This document shows, piece after piece, positions 1 through 10,799 of a stretch of DNA of 64,000 nucleotides. How positions within the stretch are numbered: the first letter of the stretch is position 1; every line of letters begins with the position of its first letter. The translations under genes were made by a program, and so were the position numbers. The notes under the pieces were generated by a model. That model was not told where the DNA came from, did not search any database, and worked only from the letters and a program-made list of their open reading frames with translations. The DNA comes from Quillaja saponaria (Eukaryota > Streptophyta > Magnoliopsida > Fabales > Quillajaceae), in the NCBI GenBank assembly GCA_029379385.1, contig CM055613.1, forward strand, positions 14,030,001-14,094,000, given 5' to 3'.

Positions 1-3000
1 TGCCCTCTCTCCTCAAGTTGAGGAACTAAAAAGTAAAACTATGCACAAATAGGCTTTATTAAACACACAAAAAAAAGGAAAGGAAATGAGAAATGGGCAA
101 TGGCTGCAATTTCTTGGGTTGTTGTTTGGAGCTTATAAATAGACTGAGAGGGCACAACTGAATGGAAAGAAGCACTATAGTTTTAGTTTTTATGTATATC
201 AATAAAAGTATTCCTTTGTATTGCTCTCTCACATGTAAACCTTCCCTCCATCCTTATGGAAAGAGAAGAATCTGTTTTTCCTCCTCATCCTTACATTAGA
301 TTAGTGATCACTGTATCTTTATATTTGATTGGTGCAAGAATCAAAAAATGTATCATCTTTTTTTTTCTCCTTTTATTTGATGCAAAGCCATAAATAACTA
401 TCAGATAGTATTGGAATTGGTAAGTTCATGATATATGGGTTATAAGTCAAAATCAAAACTATGTTTATTTCAAATTACTTAGTTTGTTTGTTGAGATATA
501 AAGTTTCAATCACATGAAATCTTATTGGTAAATTCTAAAAGACGAATAGACATTTTAAATCCAAGTTTATAATGTCTCAAAATACACTCATTTATCAATT
601 TGTGTCGTCTTTGATTAGTAGCAGATTCCTACAAATTTGTGATGCCCCAAAGTGTGAGGAAAGAAAAATAATTGAGAAGAAAATTCATCTGCCATGGGAT
701 TTATGACATTTGAATACCAAATTCAAACCAAGTAAAAAAAAAAAAAAAAAAAGCTTCTTTGGCTAAAAAAGAAAGTCAACTAGTGTAATATATGTAACAA
801 GATAGTAGTGATTGAGCTAGTGATACCATGGCCAAGGATATTTTAAGTTTGATAGTGACAATGCACGTTCAGAATTTCATTATTTATATTAAGAAAAGGC
901 CAACAGAAAGAACTACCATTGAAAGTGGGGTTTGAAGGTTTTGACCATTAATTAATGGGTGGTGACTCGTGACTCGTGACTCGTGACTCGTGACTCGTGA
1001 CTCGTGGGGTCCTTATAAGCAAAATGTTACGTTAAGAAGTCATTTCCAATTTTAGCTAGCTAGGTGGATGATTGAGCTACAACCTAAAATGTATTATTAG
1101 GTGGACCTAGATCCATATAATAATATGCAGAGGCTGTTTCGTTAGGTTTTGAATGATCATGGAGGCAACCAACATGCTAATTCACCCAATAACATATCAT
1201 TTTCAAAATATATTCATGAAGAAAGCAAATGTATCCCCTAAACTCGTGATCCTCTGCAATCCAATTCCCACTACTTGAAAATTGAAAAACCAGTGAAAAC
1301 CTAGCACTTGCATTGCTAATGCAGTAGGCACCTTCTCTGTATGTCACCCAAATTTGAGGCAATTAAATATTTTCTTTCTTTTTCCTTCTGCTAACATCTG
1401 AATACATTTTTATTTTTTTTTGCTGAGAAACAATATCTGATCATCTTTAATTATAAGGTTCCAAACCAATGGTTAAGCTGCTTAAAGATCTTCTTTATAT
1501 AATTGAGATCTCTAATTGAAAACAAAGTTGAAAAGTATATTTTAGTGCCACCTTGTTGATCAAATATAGAAGAGTCTAATCAACAAGCATATATATAGTC
1601 TAAGGTAAGAATACCATTCCCATGAGAGTTCAATAAAAACAATATAAATAAAATTTATTGGGTGGTTTATTACAATTATAACTTTGGGAGTTTTATAATT
1701 CAAAAGGTTTTGAATGATCGAGTTACAAGAAAAAATTCGGCAATTTGAATTTATAATCACAACTCTTAATTAGTTTTTTTTAAATTGCATTCATTTCAAT
1801 TCTTACAATTGCATTCATATTAAATGTTATTTTTCAAACAAGAGTAACATACTCTAATTCTATATATAAATATAAACCCTTCACTCCCACACTTTCTTAT
1901 ACAACACTCTACATACACACAATTCACATATTATTCTATCTTTTATATTATGGGTATAGAAATGTGTGGGCATGCATAACTCGTCTCCTTTTTTGTGTGG
2001 GGAATTAAAAGACATACTGTGTGTAATAGCACTGAGCTAGTTGTTATATCTTGGGAGCAACGTGTCAAAAGAATTCTGCATCAGTTGAGCAATCTCCATG
2101 GTAGAATGAATTGTCTTAAAAAAAAAGATATATACATGCCATATCTTAGCCTTCTACACCTTTTTTTTTTTTTTTTTTTTACTCAGTTTCAATTTAATCA
2201 TCTATCTACATCAATTACTTTACTTCAATTATAATTTTATTATTGTAATTCTGATATAATATTGACCAACAAGATTATCTCAATATTATGGTTTTCGTCT
2301 CAACAAGCCTAATTAAAAATTGAATCCAAACTCAAGTTTCATTTCAATTTAAGAGATTATAAATCAATAACAAATAGTTTAACTTTATATTGGGTGTAAA
2401 ACACTATCCACCATTTAAGGTCCTACATGGGATTAGATGAGATTTTCATTATCCTGAAGAATTCACAGATCTTTCTCATCATATAATTTGTATTATCACT
2501 AGATCGTACAATTTTTAATGTCATGTCAAATTATTATATCATCAAAAATCTCAAACTTATAAAGATGTTATATTTTAATTTGACAATTCTAACTAGTTTT
2601 TAATATTTGGTATATTTTAATTTAACAATTCTAACTTCATCCACATATATTGTTATGCATTAGTCCATCATTTTTTAAACTAAACTCTCTACTCCTAGTT
2701 GCCACATTTAACCAATTACAGAAGCATGCCCCTAAAAGATGCTTCAATACAGAGCACTCATCACCATTTGCAAATTTTTAATTTTACCTACTACATGAAT
2801 CACTATTATTATATAGTTCTGGTATTATCCAAATATTTTTCAACCAATATACTTGCATTGCTTTTATGATTACAAACAAATTCTAATCCTAACCCTTATG
2901 AGGATCTTCTGTACCTAGTTAAGATATTCAAGATAATTAAACCCAAAAGTGTTTGAGTATCTTACCTTGGTCTTTGAAAAGTGGATAAAAAGTGGGAAAC

Positions 3001-3440
3001 CACTTGAGTGAAATCCTTCTTTAACCTCTCACAAAACCATGTGGGATCACAATTTTTCATTCCTCTTACCTTTCATGTTGAAGTGGAAGAAAGTGGTCTC
3101 CTTTCAAGTACCAAACTTGTCACTCTTGTACATGCCTTGAGGTTTTGTTCTTGTTGCGATCATACTATTAAGAGCTAAAAATATATTATCCTTCATTTGA
3201 CCCTTTTTCAAATCCTTATCTAACAGCTGCCCACTAAATTATGTTCTTAAGCTTCACTGAATTTGAATGCTCAAAAAATTATACATCCATATCCAAAACT
3301 TGATCATTAGGGATGATCAGTTTCTAGAGTATTCCTCTGCATCTTATAACCCACATGGTAATTCATCTTCTAGATATGAATTATATATATAGCCTCTTTT
3401 TCTTTGTTTAGTATAATTCTTATATCAATGATACTTTTAA
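1..3440. other. AT-rich intergenic DNA, no gene seen
   Basis: I find no exon chain, RNA gene or conserved protein segment here. The stretch holds homopolymer runs (A-run near 735, T-run near 2161), a 7-bp tandem repeat at 962-1003 and general A+T-rich sequence. A TATA-like stretch near 133-141 could belong to a transcript that starts near the left edge, but nothing coding follows it. The short open frames near 1.2, 1.6 and 2.0 kb have low-complexity, composition-driven translations and look like chance. Confidence 0.5.
962..1003. repeat. 7-bp microsatellite (GTGACTC)6
   Basis: Six perfect head-to-tail copies of GTGACTC followed by a broken seventh (GTGGGG). Each unit contains the palindromic-type core TGACTC. 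No gene lies nearby, so any role is unknown; slippage expansion is the simplest explanation. Confidence 0.95.
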
Positions 3441-4002
3441 GATAAGTTTGGAATAAATTCATACAAGAATTGAATTGAGTTTAATTTAATTCAATTTAAA
3501 TTATTTTTTTAGTGTTTGAGACAAATCATCACATTTATAGAATCTAATTAAACTGAATTGAATTCAATTCAATTCAATTCAATTTAAATTATTTTTTTAG
3601 TGTTTGAGACAAATCATCACATTTATAGAATCTAATTAAAGTATATTATTTGGATTATAAATACAACCAATAGCATTCAATTCAATTTAACATTTTTATA
3701 GGAATATTGAGACCTTTATCTTGTCAATATTGTGTTATATGAGGGGAATAATAGCAGTAGGCATGAATTTGTAAAAATGAAATAAATATGAGAGTATATT
3801 TGACTAAAAGGTTTTTAATAATATAATTGAATTGAATTTTTTACAAATCTTATCTGATAAGAATTCAAAATGACAAAAAATTGTAAAAATATAATTTATA
3901 GTTAATTGAATTCTCATGCACTAATCATTTCAAACATAAAAATGTAACTAAAATTCATTTAGAATAAATTGAATCCTACCAATATATTGATTCCAAACAC
4001 AC
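3441..4002. mobile_element. Tourist/PIF-Harbinger-like MITE (copy 1)
   Basis: The left end reads GATAAGTTTGGAAT and the right end, reverse-complemented, GTGTGTTTGGAATC, an imperfect terminal inverted repeat. TTAA lies outside both ends (3437-3440 and 4003-4006), compatible with the TTA/TAA target duplication of Harbinger-type MITEs. The 562-bp interior is non-coding, built of AATTC/GAATT tracts, and includes a blurred internal duplication. Its right half matches the inner element at 4794-5389 in reverse orientation (shared GAGTATAT and TAAGAATTC landmarks), so both belong to one family. The superfamily is inferred from ends and target site only. Confidence 0.7.
3489..3640. repeat. 64-bp direct duplication inside the MITE
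   Basis: Positions 3489-3552 and 3577-3640 are near-identical copies, both running from ATTCAATTTAAATT through GTTTGAGACAAATCATC to TCTAATTAAA. They are separated by 24 bp of (AATTC)n-type sequence. The near identity suggests a recent duplication, probably by slippage or unequal exchange across the AATTC tract. Confidence 0.9.
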
Positions 4003-4123
4003 TTAAAGAAAAAGAAAATCCAAACTTGATCCATCACATTTATTACTAGAAGAAAGTGAGTACATTAGACCAAATTTTTCCAAATAATGTTTTTAACTTT
4101 TAACATACCCAGGAAAATTGTAA

Positions 4124-5472
4124 GAGTAATACTAAATATACACACATATCTCACAAAAGTCTGATATCATATTCCAAACACTCTAAATTATCTCATACCA
4201 TATTAGTCTACTAATTTCTCTCATCTCTCTTAAATTAATTAATTGTAGATTACACTTAATTACAACTAAAGATTGAGATTACTTTTATTTAAATTATCTT
4301 TATTTTGTTTTTATCTTTTTACTTTTAATATTTTGTCTACCAACATAATTGTTTCTCATCATCTTTCTTTTCCACTCCTACATATTTCTAATGGTTTCCA
4401 ATACAAGCAAATTCATAAAAATCACCATTAAATTAAAAAAATTAAGTAAATAAAAAGAACAAATTAATCTTTTCATATTAAAATTTTGAGGGAAAAAAAA
4501 AAAAAGAATTCATAAGATGAAACTAACTTACTATTTTTTTTTTTTTAAAAAAAAAAGAGAAATATTGGAATATCAATAAAATGAAGGAAGAAAAAAACAC
4601 AACACATAACAATCTTTTTCTTTTCTATTTCTTTTTTTTTCTTCGACCAAATAAACAATACAAAAGCTATTAGAAGATATAAGAGAGAAAGAGGGGAAAA
4701 TGAAAAAAAATATATAAAATAATTATATGTAGTAATAACAAATTTTAATGAGATGAGAGAAATTAGTGGATTAATATGGTAAAAGGTGATTTAGAGTGTG
4801 TTTAGAACCACAAAAATTGTGAAACTCAATTCATTTTAAATTCACTTTGATTAAAATCTTGTATTTGGTAATTATCTTTCAAGAAAATTCAATTCATTTT
4901 AAATCATATTTTTATAACATTTTTTTCATTTTGAATTCTCATCAAAATTAATATGATTTGTTAAGAATTCAATTCAATTAGATTAAAAATACATATATAC
5001 TCTTTATTTTTACTTCTTCTCATATCCACGTATCAAAAATCACAACCCCTCCTTCTTCTTCTTACCCCATTTCTCATCTCATTTCTTCCCTTCTTTCTTT
5101 CCCCTCCCCTTCCCCTCATTTATCTTCTCTCCTTATAATGTATTAGACCTGTACCAATGATTTAAGTTGTTTTTGTGGGAATTTTTTTTTTATTTTTTAC
5201 TAATGCAAGAGTAATTTTGTAAAAGTATTACAATGAAACGAATTCTATTAATTATAATAATATTCCAAATACTATAATTCAATTTAATTCATTTTAATTC
5301 TATCACTTAAATAATTTATTATAAATATTGAGAAATAATTTAAATTGAATTGAATTGAACTCTCACATTGATTTATTCTAAACTCACCCTTAGAGTATTT
5401 AATTATAGTGATAAGAATATGATGTAACACTTGTGTAAAAAAGTTGTATGATATGTGTATATAGCATTACTC
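4124..5472. mobile_element. Foldback MITE carrying a nested MITE
   Basis: About 115 bp from 4124 (GAGTAATACTAAATATACAC) reappears inverted on the right, in two blocks at 4735-4793 and 5393-5472 (ending GCATTACTC). The right arm is split exactly where the element 4794-5389 lies; removing that element and one TTA restores a continuous arm pairing with the left one. The centre (about 4260-4735) is non-coding. Ends of the type GAGTAATRCTA recur in plant MITEs, but I cannot define a clean target duplication, so the superfamily is left open. Confidence 0.65.
4794..5389. mobile_element. Tourist/PIF-Harbinger-like MITE (copy 2, nested)
   Basis: A 596-bp element flanked by TTA on both sides (4791-4793 and 5390-5392). 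The left end is GAGTGTGTTTAGAA; the right end reverse-complemented is GGGTGAGTTTAGAA, 12 of 14 bases identical. A TTA duplication with a GGGTGTGTTTGGAA-like terminus is the hallmark of Tourist/PIF-Harbinger MITEs. It has no coding capacity and is the inverted relative of the element at 3441-4002. It sits inside the right arm of the 4124-5472 element, so it arrived later. Confidence 0.75.
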
Positions 5473-5904
5473 AATTAACCAATTGTATATAACTAGTTAT
5501 TTTTTTCAACAATGAGGAACATATTAATACAATGGTGGCAGTCGTCTCACTTTTCATAAACTCTTATTTTTAGTAAAAATAAAATTGGATTTCAAGTTTT
5601 TAAGAAGATATCAAATAAGTTATGGGCTGAATCAGAAAAAGTTACCAGAGTACTAAATGGGTCAGAAGAAAACCCAATGAAGCCTTGGGATATCAATCAT
5701 CTGGCCCATATAGGCAATGAAGCATCTTATGAAACTGTGGCCGGGCCAATCTTGGACCAACCCATAAACAGCGGAAGAACTATCATTCTACTGAAATTCC
5801 AAAACTATCCCTATTGAATTTTTCTACCGCCAAGGCCCAGTGTTGGAACTTGGAAGCAACAAACAACACCGGCGAGGAGCTCGTAGCTGGTCAGTCAGTC
5901 AGTC
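5473..5904 (+). promoter_or_regulatory. Upstream region of the plastid protein gene
   Basis: Just upstream of the ATG at 5905 lie two GGCCCA/GGGCCA-type motifs (5703-5708 and 5743-5748) and a TGGGCT near 5626. Such site II-like elements are common in promoters of nuclear genes for organelle proteins. No convincing TATA box was seen. Immediately before the start codon is a short tetranucleotide run of AGTC units. Function is inferred from position and motif type only. Confidence 0.3.
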
Positions 5905-8900
5905 ATGGCCTTATCAATGTCTTCAACAGCACCACCAACGTTGAAACCTTTTTCTGTACAATCCCATTACTTTCCCTACTTGCCTTTCCATTTCAAGCAA
6001 CCGTGCCCTTCATTCCCAATCCCTAATTCTAGTAGTAGTAGGCTCCGTGTTGCTCTTTGCTATGCTGCGAAGCCACAGACTGGACCGGTGAAGAAACGGT
6101 CATCTTGGCAATCCAAGAAGAAGAAGAATAGTAAGAGTAAACGTGTTGGTGATGATTCAGACGGTTTGAATCTCAAAGATGTTGAAATTGTGGAAAGTTT
6201 GGGTATTGATGAAGATGGTCCTTCTGCTTCCAATTCTTCTCTGGGTTACCACCCTACACCCCTTCCAAAACCTCCATCTGGGTTTGTTGTGGATGATCAA
6301 GGAAAGGTTGTCATGGCTTCCACAAAGCGACTTGCAACCATTGTGATTCTACCGTCCCAACATAATTCCCGTATTTCACATTAAATTATAGTTTTAGTAC
6401 AAGTTTATTTTACTAGTGCTTGTGTTTTACTTTTTGTCTCAGTAATATGTCGCTAATTTAAATTTTAGTGATAGCATCAACATAATTGAAAGAAAAAAAA
6501 AAAATTCCTTTGCTTCCCCTAATTTGCATTGTTCTTGTTCGGAATCAAGCTTGAACGTTAAGATTTTGTAATTACATCGCTAATTGCCCCAAGTGTACTT
6601 AAGAGCAGCTATATTGTCGTTAGGTGGGTAGTGGCTAATATGATACTATAAGGAGAAAGAATGGGCATTGCATTTCATAGTTTGAAAATTCCAAACAAAC
6701 TGTTTACAGGTTGATGCTGCAAACAACTTTCCATTAGAGTGCGTAATAAGGAGAATTTTTAGAAGCTCTGAAGGAGAAGAATGTATGCTGCTCTGCCCAG
6801 TTGACACGTGAGTAGATTCTCGAAGTTGTATGCCAAATTTTGTCTGATGATGTGATATACTTGGAAGCATATTTTATTTTATTCTTTTATTTATTGGTTG
6901 ACAAATTAATGAATTTACACTGCAGGCCTGTTCAGATATTAAAGAGTACAAATATTGATGGCTGGTCAGCTGTATGTATTTTTCCCACATCCCATATCTC
7001 AATTTTTCCTTGATGCATTTCGTAATGCTTATGGTTTATAAGAATCTTCTTTCAATATTTCATCTAGTCAGCCATCCTTGGTCTCTATTTACCTTCCAAA
7101 CTGAGCCATGAAGCCCAAAATTTTTTTTTTTGGTCTACTATTTTCTTTTTCTTCATTGTTGGATGACACTTCTTCTTCCCTCTTTCAATTTACATGGATA
7201 TAATGAAGGTTTATTGGAGATGTGACAGATTTTTTGGGGCTTGTCTCTGACAGTCACGTTCCTAAGACATATACACTATACTAGAGTATTGGCCTAAATG
7301 AATAGATTTATGCATGTTAAAATGATATCAGATGGCATGTTCAGAAAGAGATTGGATTTTGTTTTATTAATTCAGTATAAACAGGTTTTTTCTCTAAAGA
7401 AAAAAGGAGCTCAATCCATGAAAGTATATATCCTTAATCAATTTAGTTTCATTCCTCATTCTGGAAATAAAAATATGTTTGTTTCTTTCTTTTGGGTCCA
7501 AATACTGCATGATCTATTACTTCTGGGGTTTAGGTCAGCATTGAGGAAGTTGAAGCTATCTTTCCTGCTGCTGCTTATGCGCTTGCCAAAATACACATGC
7601 ATCTAGTATATAGTGGGTACGATTCTATAGAATAGCTAATGTGTTTAGAAATCTACTGTATGCCTTCATCACTTGTAATCTTTCATTGTTCTCATATCAG
7701 ATTCTGCTATACAGCACGGGGTGGTTTTTGCTACTCAGAAGAGTATTTGACTTCCAGACAGGAAATGACCTTTTACTTAGCAGGATTTTGTGGATTTTAT
7801 TTTTATCATTTGTCATTACTTTTTTCCCTTCACCATTTATGATCCCATCTAACAACTAAAATTTATGTTTACTGTTTGGGCAACTATTTTCTATCTTTTT
7901 TGTCTGAAGTAGGAGGTCTGGTGATCAACTTATTTTGGCTGGGGTGGGGGGTTGTTTAAGAGTGTTTATCTTTCAGATAGCTGCGAAAATGATGGACCAA
8001 AATTGAACATCCCAATTTTTATTTTTTTATGCAGATGATGGTCAAGATGTAGATGGCTTTGCCTACTGAAGGTGTAGAGATTACGTACTTCAATCTGGTG
8101 GTGTGAACACCATCTTTTTTTTAGAATGTCATTGTATTTTATCTTAAGATCTGAACAAGATGCCCCCATTCCCTTTTACTGAACAAGTGAAGTTGCACCA
8201 ATTTGGTTTCAACTGCAAGGGGCCTTTCTGAATATTTCACATTAGTTTTGGTTGTATGATAGGAAATGTATTACTCACACTAATGGTATATTGTTCACTA
8301 GTGTGGATAGAGTTATTTTTACCTATGGAAAAAGCGAAACGAAAATAAAAGCAACTTGTTGAAGATTTATCCGTACTCTTGGAGATCAGGAAACCGAAGC
8401 CCTTTTGAACTTCAACGTGTTTCCACTTTCCACTGAGTGGAAATCATGGACCATCGTAGCTTGTGAATAATTATTGCTACTGTTTCTTGTTCCTAATTGT
8501 TAAACTTATTGTAAAACCTTTATTTCGTATTTCTATTATTTGCTTGTCTTTTATGCAAGATATTAAGTTCACATTAAGAGCCAAATCCTGATTGTGCTTC
8601 TCTCTTTCACCCAAAGATCCTGTCGCGAGACTTAGAAAACATGATTTTGAAGAGCCTTATCCCTTTATTCTCTTCCTTTACCTTTGTTAGGACTTGGAAG
8701 TTTTGCTTTATTTGGCTAAGTTTCTCAGCCAATAATGTCTCGTAAGCTACATGTTGTAATTTACAAAATTGCTATTAGTGCTAGAAGATAACCCAAATTA
8801 AATGGTCAGGTTCTTCTAGAAATCTGATACTAATTGTTAATCATGGTGCTAACTGCTAAATCAAGCAAATCTTAAGTTCTAATTAGAACTTGAAAACCCA

Positions 8901-9998
8901 AAGAGCTCTCTTAAAATTTTGCTATGGCTATTCTATATAAGGATACAGTATCCTGAAACCTTACACAGTCTTTGTTTTTATCAAATTCTAATGTAACAAA
9001 GTGAAATCGTTGAAAAGAACACAAAAGAAAAAGAAAAACACTGCTTAGTACTCGTAGAAGGAGAAAATACTATAATTATGAGAGATTTCTCAGCTGATTC
9101 GCCATGGTCACTGCTTGCAAACAGGTCAGGAAGTTTTGAATGTTTTGGCAGCTTCTTGGATTGTCTGATAAGTTCTGCCGCAGGATGTATACGATGAAGA
9201 ATGAGGTACAAAATTCCGTTTCTTTCTTCTTCTTTTTTGTGTGCCAGGGGGTGTTAGGGTGCATAAATGACCTTGTCTTGGTTGAAGAGCTGATACTAAG
9301 CTTTACTTTAATTCTTTTTGGCACCTCAAGCTTTACTGCATTTTAATTTGTAGTTTCTTTAGCAGGATGGTGCACGTTACATGATTTATACACCATCTGA
9401 TCCACTTCTTTTTGTTGCTGTTAAGGTAAGGCCATATTTGCAAGCTCCTTGGAGGAAATTTGCTACTATTTAATAATAGCAGCCTGTACCTATGAGAAAA
9501 ATAGTAATAGTGAATCAAAACTTCACACTATTCTTTGTCATTATAATTTAAATGCCCTTTAAATAATTAAATTCCAAAAGTCATCTGGTTAGCATGAAAA
9601 ATAGGAGTTCCAAAGCAGAACTGAATGAAGTTGGATTTTGTTGTGCAGGATCAGAATGGGATTTTGCAAATTGCTGATGATGTAAGTAATTGAATTCACT
9701 TCATAAATTTTGTTTTAATTCCTTTCTCACTCCAATCTATTTCATGCTGGTGGTTGCTAATACCAAAATTTGTGAACAGGATCTCTTAGAAGACCCTGCT
9801 ATTGTGAGCACCATAGATGAGGAGACTGAATTTAATGCCTTGGTGTTATGTCCTCTTAACTATAACGATACTAGATTTTCTCTTTGCCATTAAATTGGCC
9901 AACTAATTCCTCGGGTTTGTTGTGTCTTTCTGGATTTGCAGGAGGAAGAATCTGCACTTCTTGACTCCTTATTAGGTAAAAGGTCGCTTAGGCATTAG
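5905..9998 (+). CDS. Plastid-targeted DUF3727-type protein, disrupted in exons 5-6
   Basis: A roughly 330-residue nuclear-encoded plastid protein of unknown function. Exons: 5905-6342, 6710-6807, 6926-6971, 7534-7616, 7701 to about 7760, 8035-8097, 9366-9425, 9649-9681, 9780-9842, 9942-9998. The N-terminus is Ser/Pro-rich, then basic (KKRSSWQSKKKK), typical of a transit peptide. The conserved body contains CVIRRIFRSSEGEECMLLCP, RGGFCYSEE, YMIYTPSDPLLFVAVKDQNG and EDPAIVSTIDEETEFNALVE, which I associate with DUF3727; the assignment is from memory. As written the gene is broken: exon 5 changes frame after GAAGAG near 7746, its donor near 7760 lacks GT, and exon 6 has a stop in all three frames, apparently from one extra T near 8058. 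All other junctions are clean GT-AG. Either residual sequence errors or an early pseudogene would fit. Confidence 0.75.
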
Positions 9999-10799
9999 CT
10001 TTTGCAAAAGATCCTCGTAGTAGTTTCCTCTTTTTGTCCCCTGGGAAGCCACTTCAGTCTCCTCTTTTTGTAGTTGGCCCCTTTTGTGTATGTGGTAAAT
10101 TTGGCTGTTTTTGCTTTTAGTTTTATGCTAGTTTATCCATTTCTGGTGTCACTCAGCGTAAGCTATATATTCCTTATTTTACATTATGGAGTTCAATGAT
10201 AATTATTTGCCGTTGGCTATTGGTGGGAGAGAGATCTTGATATATTATTTGCTGATGGATAGAGAGGAATCCCTCAGGTTTGAACTCAATTAGGGTACTA
10301 TTTCGCTGAGCTAACAGCTAATGAGATCTCAATTTAGAAGTTAAAATTTCTAAAAAACTAAACAAAGTAACAAACAAGGAAGTAGTCAAATAGAGAATCA
10401 ATTTTTTTTTTTCTTTTTTTTAGTTGACACAATATAAAACAAGAAGCTAGAGGTATGTAATTCCTGCTTCTTAATGAATTACATATTAGCCTCAAATTGA
10501 AAGCTAATCAAATAATCAGGTACACAATTACAAAGCCAAGTCCTATGGACACCAAAAATCTTTTAGGAAGTGGGCCTTGATGCCATAAATGCCCAATTCA
10601 TCGATGAACCAATAGCCGGTCACAAGTCTCGAACTCTTCAGTAGCTCATGCCAAACATCTCAGTGTTCGCCATTATTGAAGCTCCGGCTTTAAGTTTGCT
10701 GTGACTGTAAGCTGTAAAACCATTACTGATTATCTTCCCTTCAGATCCTCCATTTCTAGGGTTTCCTCTTCTCTATTTCTATGCTATGAATCATTTCCG
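9999..10799. other. Intergenic spacer with SINE-like fragments
   Basis: It holds the 3' end of the plastid gene and the upstream DNA of the glucosidase gene. On the minus strand, about 10310-10270, TTAGCTCAGCGAAATAGTA is followed about 20 bp later by GAGTTCAAACC, resembling tRNA A- and B-box promoter elements. A second B-box-like GAGTTCGAGAC lies on the minus strand near 10637. Together they suggest one or two degraded tRNA-derived SINEs. I see no intact tRNA cloverleaf. Confidence 0.3.

Noticed and set aside
1..154. Inverted pair TGCCCTCTC (1) and GAGAGGGCA (146) suggesting a hairpin RNA
   Set aside because: Only about nine paired bases around a 135-bp unstructured loop; no match to a known microRNA was recognised.
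9183..9212. Possible extra exon of the plastid gene (GATGTATACGATGAAGAATG after CCGCAG)
   Set aside because: It would add a TGA in the needed frame, and exon 6 joins directly to exon 7 (Asn-Leu, then Asp-Gly) without it.
10701..10799. Glucosidase start upstream of 10800
   Set aside because: The upstream frame opens only from GTG; the first ATG in frame is 10800 and is followed directly by the signal peptide.
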